Part shown: positions 54,430 to 64,000 of the stretch, piece by piece
Numbering within the stretch: the stretch's first letter is position 1
Layout of the letters: each line of letters begins with the position of its first letter
From: Porphyra umbilicalis
Lineage: Eukaryota > Rhodophyta > Bangiophyceae > Bangiales > Bangiaceae
Assembly: GCA_002049455.2 (NCBI GenBank)
Contig: KV918768.1
Location: forward strand, 248,001-312,000
Direction: 5' to 3'
DNA: 64,000 nucleotides
Translations under genes and position numbers: made by a program
The notes under the pieces: model-generated
The model's database searches: none
What the model was told of the DNA's origin: nothing
What the model saw: the letters and a program-made list of their open reading frames with translations, nothing else

Positions 54430-57415
54430 TTGTGGAACCGTCTTGGGTTTTGAAATTGACCCCTGTGGCGTGTGGGGACGGCCCGTACTTGGTGGTACGG
54501 GTGCACCAGTGGCACAACGCTGGCCAGTCATTCGACCCTGAGCGATGGGTCCAACAAGGAGTCACCACAAAACCGTGCTGATGTGTTGTGTGGGTTTTGA
54601 CTCACCCCATGACTGTCCACGTGAAGACTTGTCGTTCACATCAAACACAGTCAGGAAACAAATTTGTCTGCATTTCTGCTTGCAAGCACAGTCACTGAGC
54701 GATCACGGCGCGCTGGCATCTGTTGCGCACCTGGTGGCTGGGAGGGGGCCATACTGGAGGGACGCGGCACACCAGGGCCGCAGCGACAACGGATATCACC
54801 ATGATATGAGTCGACGCGGCAAAGAGGGTGCTTGCCGGCACCCAGACGGCACGCACGCTCGGCACCCACGCTCAGCGGGCGGGGGACGCAGCCGAGGACG
54901 GGCGCGTGATGACCGACACCTCGAGGACCCGCGACCGGGGGCAACGAACGCCCAGCCGACCACACCACCTGGGTGTGTCCGTCACCTACCCACACCGGCG
55001 CCGGGTCGTCGATCGACGCGTGGCCGCCGATCGACGTTTACGTCGTCGATGCGTGCGCGCCGGGGGTGTCGGTGGTGGGACCTTGCGCGTGCGGCGCGCC
55101 AGACGTCTGCCCGCACAGCGCTTTGGTTTTATAGGCTTGGGTGACGGTGGGCTACGTTTCAAGATTCAGCCAAACTGCGATGATTGTGTTGCTCGCTCAA
55201 GTGGTGCAGTCAATCGCCGCTTATATGGCACCCCTGTGCACTTTGTAGCCCACCCGCTGTTTCAAGAAACATATTCCTCCACGCCGGCTACTTCGTGTCG
55301 TTTGCTGGATTGGGCCAATGAGATATCAGCGATCGCGACCCTCCCGGCTATATGGCAGGGTGCCATATAACCGGGACGCATATAACCGGATATTGACTGT
55401 ACCCCTGCGCGTCCCCAATCGGCAGAGTGGGTGCAGCACACGACTGAGCGCGCCTCGTGGGGCACCCACCGCAGCCTGTTGGGCTCAAACGGTCACACGC
55501 TTCTCCCCAGCCCCCATTCCATGGCGCAACCGGTTGGGGGGCGACACGCCATACGCACCACCGGGTGCTGATCACCCACCCCCACCCTCTCCGTTTGCGC
55601 ATAGCAGACAGTCGTACGGGGCTGTCGTGTTTTGTGTTTCATTGTTGCCGCGCGCGTACAGGTCTGTACGCCACATGTACATGGCGTGTGAACAGGTGGC
55701 TTTCCTTGCAGTTCCTGGCGTTTTGTGTCTCCTCCAGTGGCGCACCTGGGGGCCCGGTCGGCGACGCGGACCGCGTCCCTGGCGAGGTGCAACCGAGCGC
55801 GAGGACGGGCATGGACCAGTGCTCACCGCGTATGGGGTGCGCGGCCGTCGTGCCGCGTGGGTGGGGGGCAAACAGGGATGTGCGCCAATTCCAAATGTCC
55901 GTGTGGGACACGACGTGTGTGCCACCCAAAAGATGTTTTCACAGACAACAACCCGACGCCCACGATCCGTCCCGACGCGCTCTCGAGTGTGTGCGGGGCG
56001 CAGCGGCCCGCGTCTGTCGTGCCCCCACGCCACATGTACGCGTCCACGCGTCGTGGGGGAGACGAACCCGCTGCCGAGGGGTCGAATCATGAATCTTTGA
56101 CATGATCGGTTGTCTGAATAGTGCACCCCGCCACCGTCTGTCTGACCAGATGCCAACCTGTCACGATGGAAACAACGTCGTCGGGAGCGGCCGCCGCGCA
56201 TGACCCCGCAGGTGCTGACACGGGGGGGCACAGCCGCCCACACCCACTGGTACAGGTGCGCGCCGCATGCCACGGGCACTGTCCCTGGCGCAATTCTGGA
56301 TCAAGATTACGCCTCTGGGGGATTGCGCTTTCGGATCTCATCGCAGGAAACAGGTGCTGACGGGCCCGTCAAGGGAGGCCGACGTGGCCCCAGAATGTGC
56401 GCACCAGGAGCGGTCGGCCGGTGCGGGGCGGACAGCGCCCCAACTGCTGTACCGACCTGGGTGTGACCATCGAGAGTCGCCGCCGCCCGAGGTCGAATGC
56501 TGGCCTGCGACTGGCCGGAGAAGGACTCGACGCTCGTCGAGTCGGCGTGGTGAGGTGTACCCTCCCGCCACCGTACTGTATCCTACAAACCCCCTGCCGT
56601 CATGCGCCCAAACCGGCGCGTGCAATGGGGGTTGATGAGGTCAGGCGGCCGGTTGCGGTGGGGGACTGCCCCCGCGCACACGACGCAGATGTGGGCCGCG
56701 ACAACACGCCCTTTGCGCGGTGGCACCGCCCGGGCCCCCGCGTGTGGGGCGCGCGGCCCCGTGCAGCCCCGCGGTGGCAGACTCCCCGTCTGTCGCTCGG
56801 GCGACGGGGCCGCTTGGGCCACGACGTGTGCGGGTGTGTGGCCGCAGGGGACGTGCGGCTGCCCAGTGACGACGGGACGCAGTTGCCGCCCACAAACGCG
56901 CCGGGACGGGCCCGGAGACGGTCGACAGTCTACCGCGTCACAAGTAGGCGGCGCCCGCCGGTGCGGTTTACCACTACGGTACCACCACCACACAGCCACG
57001 TGCATGTAGAGTGGGGATGTGTGTGGGATATACGCCTGCATGTGTGCACCTCGGAGAGGAGGTGCGAGCATAAGCTCGGCCGACCTGGATCAAGGGTTGG
57101 GCCCGCGGTTTCAACACACACACGTCTGTCAACGTGCTTGGGGCGTGCCACGGCCCCGCTCAGTAGCGCGCGTCGGCGCCACAGGCGTCGGTCCAATGCG
57201 ACATGCTGTCTATCGCAGCCGCACGCCCGGCGTGCGTGGCGCCCCGTTTGCATGCGCGCTCGTGTGTGTGTCTGTCTTTCGACGCTCCCACGCTTGGGCG
57301 GCGCGCCGTATGAACCGTCTCGCATTGCCGACCTGTCTGAGGCCTGCATCGTCCCACAGCGTCATGCCGTGAGACACTGCCTGTCTAGTTGCTCGACCCG
57401 CCGGCACCGTACGCG
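54430..57415. other. No confident gene
   Basis: Several open frames exist, but composition and lack of motifs do not support them. A short stretch (54440-54560) reads VLKLTPVACGDGPYLVVRVH and another (55125-55190) FIGLGDGGLRFKIQPNCDD; either may be a gene remnant. TTTTATAGG at 55132-55140 and GGCTATATGGC at 55346 are TATA-like. Confidence 0.35.
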
Positions 57416-57419
57416 TGCC

Positions 57420-57427
57420 TATAAAAG
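57420..57427 (+). promoter_or_regulatory. TATA box of the Fanzor-containing gene
   Basis: TATAAAAG with GC-rich flanks, 26 bases before an ATG at 57446 (ACCGATGGG). That spacing places the transcription start close to this ATG, so a longer leader and a later ATG are also possible. Confidence 0.5.
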
Positions 57428-57445
57428 CGCCACCGACCGGGACCG

Positions 57446-59270
57446 ATGGGCGGCACCAGCAGGCGCAACAGCGCACACTGGGCCGACGCCCCCCGCCGCC
57501 GCGCGTGCCGGCGGCGCGGGGCGTCTCGTGCGCGCCGCCCCCCCTTGTTGAGCGCGGCTGCAGCCGCACGCCCCCGGCTGCCCCCCTGCTCCACCCGGCC
57601 GGCAGACGGTGTCACCCGCCGTGGTGCCCCCCGCCTGTACGGCGCGCGGTACGTTGGGGTATGGCCGACCCGGGTGACAGTGCCCGTACGCCTCTGGGGC
57701 ACGCGACACACCCTGGTGTGTGGGGGTATGTTCGACCGGGCCCCACTCCCCGCGTCCCTGACGCGGCGGGTGTCGGCGGGCACGCCCGTGCTCGCCGGAA
57801 CGACGCCATGCGCGTGGACGCACCCCCGTCCGTCGCAAGCAGCGAACACTCGCGTCGCGCGGCTGGTACCGGCGCCGGTGCGTGCGGCACCGTCCCGCTG
57901 GGGGGCATTGGGGCGACACCCGGCCCGACGCAGACGACGTGTCGTCCACAGACGAGGAGGAGGCGCCCGGCACGTCGACGGCGCTGCGAGCGCGTCGCGG
58001 CCCACCGGGGCGCGGCGGTCAGCCATGATGGCGGGCGGTGGTGGCGGTGCTGCGGGTGTGGCAGACGGCAACGGGCCCGCGGGTGGGGCACCGCTGGCGG
58101 CGGCGCACGGGCCGTGGCCGCGACCACCAGAGTCGGTGCCGCGGGCGGTCCCGGCGACGACACTCGCGCCTCGGCGATTGGCGGCGACCACGGCGGTCTG
58201 CTCCCTCGGGTGGGGGGGGTGCCCCCGACAGCCGCCCACAAGCAACGGGGGGCGTCCCCGCGCGCCCCGCGCCGTCGGCGAGTGTCCCCAGCGACCCCCG
58301 TGTGCCCGGCGGGGTGCCCCCCCCGTCAGCACCAGTGACCGACCCCGCCCCACAGACAGCTGGTGGGAGCGGCGGTGGGGACGCCGGGGGCGGGGACGGC
58401 CCCGTCGACGGACCCGTCGACAAGGACCTCGACCGTGACGACGCCGTCACGCGTCTGGGTGCGACCGGCGGGGACGCGGCCATCAAGGCTGGCGGCCACG
58501 TAGACGCCGCGCGACAATGTGCCGCGTCTGCCGTGCGGTCCGCGACGGTCGAAGTCGCCGCCGCCGCCGCCGCGTGCGAGGCGGCCGGCGACGTGGGGCC
58601 GGTGGGCCCCTTGCGAGACGCGAGCACCCTGCTGGCCAAGCTGCTCGCAGCAAACCCCTTGCACGCGCGGGGCACCACGTCGTACGCGTCGGCAGCGCTG
58701 GGCGACGCCGAGTCGGCCTCGACCGCAGTGCTGCGAGCCGTCGACGCGGTGACCGTGCCGCCGCACCAACCACCCGCTGCCGTCCCTGGGGACGGCGGCG
58801 CGGCAGACGCTGCCGCCGGCGCTGCGACAGGTGCCGACAATGCCGCGGTGGTCGCCTGTCGGCGCCTGCGCGCGCGCGCCCGGCACGCCGCAAGCAGCGT
58901 CTTGTCCGCGGCCAAGGGCTTGATACCCATGGCAACCCCCGACGCGGGGGACCACCCGGGCGACGACGCGGGTGCCGGCGCAGGGGGCGCGCCGCGAGCG
59001 GCGGCGGCAAGCGCTCTGGTCGACGCCCACTGTGGCGGCTGCGGGGCGACGGGGCACTATGTGGAACATGTCCAGCCGACGCAGCCGCCAAGGCTGCGCA
59101 CGCGGCGCGCGTGGCGGCCGCCGGGCGGCCAAGGGCGCCGCGGCCGGCAGCGGCCGTACCAGGTGCGGTGCCTGCCACGCGCGGGGCCACACGCGCGCGA
59201 GCGCAGCGTGTCCGCTGCGTGCCGTCGCCCACGGCTGGTCGGACCACAATGAGGACCGCGGCCGCGACTT
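57446..59270 (+). pseudogene. N-terminal region upstream of the Fanzor domain
   Basis: Coding-type sequence moves between frames. After an uncertain, Arg/Pro-rich start, a 58.4-59.0 kb frame gives helical Ala-rich sequence (AAIKAGGHVDAARQCAASAV, LRDASTLLAKLLAANPLHAR). It is followed by CGGCGATGHY and, in a neighbouring frame, TRCGACHARGHTRASAACPL, which together look like zinc knuckles. The knuckles precede the Fanzor N-terminal region, as a DNA- or RNA-binding module might. Boundaries and start are not resolved. Confidence 0.4.
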
Positions 59271-59619
59271 GGCGTGCGCCGACCAGTACCGCATGACGGG
59301 GGAGGTGACGACGACGGTGGCCGTGTCGGTCGACCGGTTTTTTGGCGTCTGGCGGCGGAGGCTCCGCGGCCGCCCACAGACTGCGCGCCGCAGCGGGACG
59401 CCCGCCGACCACCTCGGCTCATCGCAAGACCGAGGCGTCTGTCGAGGCGACACCAATGCGGCGGCGGGCGCGGCTGCGCTGACAGAGTTGGCTACGGCGC
59501 AGACGCAGCATCTGCGCCTCGTCTCCATTGTCATGGACGGCACGATGCGGTACCTGCTCGAGGGCGGTCGACGGTGGTGGCGGCGGGCTGGGTGCGGGTG
59601 GTGGTGGCGGCGGCCGACG

Positions 59620-62600
59620 CACGCTCGACGAGTTTATGGCGGCCGTGCCGGCGTCGCTGACGGGCAGCCATGGGCTTGCGTGGAAGCAGGTCGCCTCGAC
59701 CGTCTCGTGTCGCGGTGTCCACGCGTTTGACGGCGCCCCCCGGCGGGCGTGTGTCTCTTGCTCGGGGCGGCGCGCGCACGCCAAGCCACGTGCGGACGTC
59801 AAGGCGCAGACCGGCGACGGCGATTACACCGCCTTTGTTGCCGCGTCGGCGGCAGTGGCGGCGGCCGTAACCGAGCCAGAGCAGCTGCCGTGCAGCACGC
59901 TGCTGCCGAGTCCGGCCGACACGGGCGGCTGGGCGACCGTCGCAACGTCCTTTGAAAACCACTATGTGACGCACGTCACGTCGGCGGTCAAGGCCATTGC
60001 AAAGTGCATCGTCCTCACGGTCTATCCGCAGACCCCGGGCGGGTCAGACGGGCACCCCCGCGCGGCACTGATTGCGGCCCTCGTTGCCGGCCTGCAAGCC
60101 GCCGACGGCACGCGCCCGCCGTCGTTCAAGTGGCCGGGGGCAAGCCTGCGGCGGACGGGCTGCCATGGCGCCGCCGCGGCGCTGGCCTACGACACCGTCC
60201 TCGTGTACACGGATGGCGGCGGTCGGCGGCGCTCGCTGCTGCACCTAGACACGTTGGCCCTGCGACAGCGGCCACTGCACGCTTACCCGTTGCTGCGCTA
60301 TGCCCAGGCCCTGTGCGTCGGCGCCGACATCGAGGCGGCCGACACGTCACCGGCCGAGCCGCCACGTGCACCGCGTACGCGCGCGTCAGCGGCGCGCTGC
60401 TCCGCAAGCGCTGGCGGTCCACGGGGGTTCAATCCCACCACAGACGGCCGAAGGTTTGGTCGTGCAGGCGCTGCTCCGCCGCGCGGGCATCATCCGCGCC
60501 TCGACGCTCGTTGGCCCCACCGTCGTGTCGGACGGTGTCGGCGTGCACTTTACGATACGACACCCCGCCACTGCCGCGTCGACGGCGGCCGCTAGGCAGG
60601 CGCGCCGCAGGGCGGCCAGTGACGGTCGCGGAGAAGGGGGTCCGACCGAGACGGCGAGCGTGCGGACGCAGCTCGACCGAATGGCGTTTGCGCCCGACGC
60701 TGTCAAGGCGCTCGTCTTTGTCGGGTGGGACCCGGGCGTCGCGTCCGTCGTCGCTGCCTACTGCCCCGGCGCAGTGCCGTTTGCGCTCTCAACGGCACCG
60801 CACCTGCACGCGTGCCGGGCGTATCGGGCGCTGCGGGTTGCGGCCAACGCGCTCGCGCGGGCGGCCATGGCCGCGACCGCAGCTGCAGCGTGCCACGTGC
60901 GGCCCAGCGGTCGGTTACTGCCGACCGTCGACACGCTGCGTGCAACGGTGGCCCAGATTGTTCGTGCGGCCAAGGCCACCGCGGCGGGCTTACCCGTCGG
61001 CGGCGGTGACGCGGTGTGCGGGACGACCAAAAAGCGCGGCCGTGGCGCGCTCGGCGCGTCGACCGGGGCGGAGGGGTCTCCCCCAAAGCAGAGTCGTGGA
61101 GCTTTGGTGGGCCCGACGGCGGCCACACCGGCGGCGCAGGCGTCTTTGCCGCCTTTCGAGCACGCACCGACGGAGCCGGCCGCTGCGCTGGACCGTCCCC
61201 CCCCCCCTGACCCGCCCAAGCGGCCGCGGTACACACAGCCGGCATACGGCGACTCGTCGCTGACGCCCGTCCCGCGGAAAGAGGTCGCCCGAAAGCGAGA
61301 GACGAGCGGCCCCGACGGCCGGCGGCCGCTACTGACGCGCCTGCGCGCGCTCGCACACGCCGCGGTCAACGACGGCGGCGTCCAACCGTGGCGCCTCCCC
61401 AACCACGTGTGTGTGAGGATGGGCGAGGCGGCCCTGTTCAAGGCGTCGACCGACGCGGCCGCCGACGTAGGCGCCAAGGTCGAAGCGGCGGCCAACGCAG
61501 AGGCGGCGTGGTACGCCCTGTCGGTCGGGGATCAGCGACACGCTGCGCGCGTGTGGCACAGCGCGGCGCGCACCGCGAAACGGGCGGCGGCGGCAGCGCG
61601 CAACTCACAGCGCGTGGCGGCTGCGGCCGCCGCCGCTGCGCCGACAGAGCCCCCACATCATGGTCTGCCTGGCACGCCGCTTCCGTCGTCAGACCGCCTT
61701 CGGGTGCTGTGTGCCGCCCTCCGGCGTGCGGCCACGACCACGAGACCGCGCGCGCGCGCTCCGCCGGCTGGGGCGACGCTGGTCGTCTCCAAAGGGGCGT
61801 ATCGCGAGGCGATGGGCGCCGGTATGACCAGGCGCGCCGAGGCGGCAGCGGCGGCGGCGTGGGCGGCGACCAACCCCGACGTGTCGCGCGAGTCCCTGAC
61901 GGCCGGGTGCTCCCTCAAAGTCGCTTTGTGGGGCGCGTGGCTGGTTGCGGCCTCTGCGCGCATCGCCCGCACCTACACAGACGCCTATCAGGCGGCGTAC
62001 GGGGTGGCCGCGAAGTCGGGCCGGCGAAAGGCGCGCCTACACGCCCTCATCCAGCGCAACCGGAACGCGGCAAAGTTGGCCCACCGCATGACGGGTGAGT
62101 TCCTGCGGCGCACGGTGGACGGTACCAAGGCGGTGCAGGCCATTGGGCGGTGTCGGCCGCGCGCCGGCAGCGTCGTCCTTGTGCGGCGCATGGCCAAACA
62201 CGTGCATGTCGTGTACGTGGACGAGCACAATACGAGCCAGACGTGCGCCGCGTGCGGTCACGGCTTGTGCAACACGTACGTGTCGCCCGACTCGCCGGTC
62301 GACCTGACGCCCCTCAAGGCGGCAAGCAGCTACGCGCATCGCGCGTCGGCGTCGGCGGCCAAGCGCGCCTCGCCCCTCCGCGGCGGCCGGCGCGCGCGAC
62401 GGGGTGTGACGACCGGCAGTCGGTCGGGCCCACGCGACGGTGGGGCTGCCCAGCGCGCCAAGGAGCACGCAGATGCGGTGCGGACAAAGGTGCTGCAGGC
62501 GATTGCGGCTCACGGCAAGTGGGCGCTTGGGACCGACCCGCTGGCGATGTGGGGGGTCAAGCTGTGAACCAATGTCGCGTGTCCCGCGAGGTACGTCGGG

Positions 62601-63125
62601 CGAGACACCAACGTGGCGCGCAACATGTCCAAGATTGCCATCAGGAGCATGCAGGGTCGGAGCATCTACCCCCACATCCGGGGGTACACCGTGTCACGCG
62701 CGCCACCCCAGGAAGACCCAGTCCAGGCGACGCGGCACGCGGCTGCGATCGAGGCGGGAACCTACGAGGCCGGCTACAGGGGGACGCGGTGTTCACCCAC
62801 GTCGTGGGAGCGTTGGCGCCGACCTGTCATCACCGACCCGGCGGTCGCGGAGGCCGGGATGACCCCGGCGGTCGCGGAGGCCGGGACGGCCCCCACGGCC
62901 GTGCCAGTGGCGGCGCCAAGGGTGCGGGTAGAGGCGCTTGGTGTGGTGGCAGACGGGGCGCACGACGCAGCTGCTGCGTCGGCAAGCGGTGACCTGGCGA
63001 CGAGTAACGTCGGCCAGATGGCTGCTGCCAGCCCCGCGCCAGCCGTGGGGCACAGCGACTCGTCTTCGAGCCGCCTCGAGCGGGTAATCGTAGACTGTTC
63101 ACCAGGTTCATCTCGTGGGGTATGA
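59620..63125 (+). pseudogene. Fanzor (eukaryotic TnpB-like) RNA-guided nuclease
   Basis: Fanzor proteins are eukaryotic relatives of TnpB/Cas12 that cut DNA guided by an RNA from the element end. The N-terminal part is in one frame (SFENHYVTHVTSAVKAIAKC, about 59950-60010); from about 60430 a long second frame follows. RuvC-I is LVFVGWDPGVASVV (Asp 60729-60731). A long Ala/Arg-rich middle follows, then RRKARLHALIQRNRNAAKLA. Next come the rearranged glutamate and zinc ribbon, VYVDEHNTSQTCAACGHGL (Glu 62223-62225), and RuvC-III, YVGRDTNVARNM (Asp 62604-62606). A TGA at 62565-62567 interrupts the same frame between the two halves of the zinc ribbon, where a Cys would be expected (VKL-stop-TNVACPARYVGRD). 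All three catalytic acids are kept. The C-terminal tail is Ala/Val-rich and ends in TGA at 63123. Confidence 0.75.
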
Positions 63126-63128
63126 ATA

Positions 63129-63160
63129 GGGAGCTTCGCTCCTCACCTCTTCCAGAGGTG
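63129..63160 (+). terminator. Two abutting hairpins directly after the Fanzor stop
   Basis: GGGAGC-TTC-GCTCCT (63129-63143) and CACCTCT-TCC-AGAGGTG (63144-63160), stems of 6 and 7 bp with 3-base loops, starting three bases after the stop codon. They could belong to the 3'-end guide RNA region that Fanzor/TnpB elements carry, or end the transcript. Confidence 0.5.
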
Positions 63161-63225
63161 ACTACTGGTCATGATGCAGGTGTATGATTCACCGGTGGTA
63201 CCAGAGGTGGCAGGTGATTTTTATT

Positions 63226-63292
63226 TGATTATAATCATGGTGATTTTAATGATTGTAATCATTTTACATCACGAGGCTGATGATTATAATCA
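63226..63292. repeat. AT-rich palindrome cluster at the Fanzor element end
   Basis: TGATTATAATCA, a perfect palindrome, occurs at 63226-63237 and 63281-63292, with a near-palindrome AATGATTGTAATCATT (63248-63263) between. The block is mostly A/T in otherwise GC-rich DNA. No copy was found upstream of the gene. Confidence 0.7.
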
Positions 63293-64000
63293 CATGGGCA
63301 TGCACGGGGCTTTACCGTCGGGCTTACATGAAGGGGGCTACTAAGGGATAGAGACAGCTTGTTGGCCTGCTAACTGAAAGATTCAAGCATTTCACTGGCT
63401 GTTTGGCAAGTCCACGACTGTCATTAGTGTCAACAATGCGCAGGACAAGCACTGCTCCACTCACACGGTACGCTTCCACAGATGGCAGAACTGGCAACGA
63501 GCATGGCAGTCTGATGCATCTGCGCGCAGGGAAGAGTGAAGCAAGAGTCTGAGCGAAGCGACAGAGCGTCGAAGAGCACCACATGCAGATGAAGACAGGC
63601 CTCTGCAAAAAAAAGCCAAGGTTGCCATGGCATCAGTACACAATTGCCACAAAGTATCGAACATAGTACATCTGAGCGAGGTTGCCAGGTGTGGTCGATT
63701 CACGTTGGCCTCCTATGCGTTTTTCATGGCCCGTGAAGCGACTGGAGGGCAGGAGGACGCATGGTCAAAGCCACGGCGTCGTCTCGAGCAACCGCTCAGG
63801 CCAGACCTGAGTCTCACTATCCAGAAAATCATGTCGCTTTCGCCCCACCGTCGCTTCTCACCATCAGTTGCCGCTCAGCGGCAGCGGTGTCGGCACTGTC
63901 TTTTATCGGCAGGAACACAGCCTGCAACCCTGCCGAAGTCGCACTCGTCGCATTGCAAAGGATACTTAGTATGTTGGCTTATCACGTCTAATGTCGACCT
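63293..64000. other. Gene-free stretch at the right edge
   Basis: Mixed composition near 50% GC, with no supported gene or repeat. Confidence 0.45.

Noticed and set aside
56397-57551. 384-codon plus-strand frame before the Fanzor gene
   Set aside because: Arg/Pro-rich, overlaps the TATA box at 57420, and has equally long frames opposite; no protein-like segment.
1-64000. Window is a Pandoravirus-like giant virus genome
   Set aside because: High GC, ankyrin and Fanzor genes would fit, but no capsid, polymerase or packaging gene is present, two LTR retrotransposons with tRNA priming are, and gene density is low. A virus-derived insert in a host genome is not excluded for single blocks.
1-64000. 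General reassignment of TAG or TGA as sense codons
   Set aside because: Undamaged frames such as 9104-10732 and 30733-34911 have no in-frame TAG or TGA, and both codons also end plausible genes. Local readthrough is not excluded.

Overview
This 64 kb window looks like nuclear DNA of a GC-rich microbial eukaryote. The signs are two Ty1/copia LTR elements primed by an initiator-tRNA half, TATA boxes before several genes, SET, ATAD2/Yta7-type AAA+, Ulp1-type and leucine-rich-repeat proteins, and a Fanzor nuclease. The species cannot be named. A large-virus origin for single blocks is possible, but no capsid, packaging or polymerase gene was seen. No rRNA, functional tRNA or CRISPR array was found.

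Layout. 1-0.7 kb: a minus-strand coding fragment cut by the window edge. 0.8-8.3 kb: very GC-rich, run-filled DNA without a convincing gene. 8.4-9.0 kb: a possible small spliced gene. 9.1-10.7 kb: an intact ankyrin-repeat gene. 11.7-16 kb: a TA-flanked MITE and several unrecognised broken genes. 16.1-23.6 kb: two ATAD2/Yta7-like double AAA+ genes and a 5'-truncated third copy, all on the minus strand. 24.0-25.3 kb: a second MITE and a dispersed repeat. 25.3-36.6 kb: copia element A with a younger copia element B nested in its 3' LTR. 37.4-41.5 kb: a minus-strand ParB-like / adenine-methyltransferase / SET block. 42-44.5 kb: dispersed repeats. 45-49.3 kb: a second ParB-like gene between inverted copies of a dispersed repeat. 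49.5-54.1 kb: a Ulp1-like protease, a disordered nuclear-type protein and an LRR protein with an acidic repeat tail, ending at another copy of that repeat. 57.4-63.2 kb: a Fanzor gene followed by tandem hairpins and an AT-rich palindrome cluster.

The most interesting material is the pair of ParB-like loci. One carries a beta-class N6-adenine methyltransferase and a SET domain in a shared reading frame. The other, with the adjoining Ulp1-like and LRR modules, is bordered by a dispersed 40-100 bp motif that also lies just upstream of the first. This suggests related mobile modules carrying chromatin- and protein-modifying genes. Many genes in the window are interrupted by isolated in-frame TAG or TGA codons or by one-base shifts at homopolymers. 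Decay by C-to-T change, stop readthrough and assembly error all remain possible.
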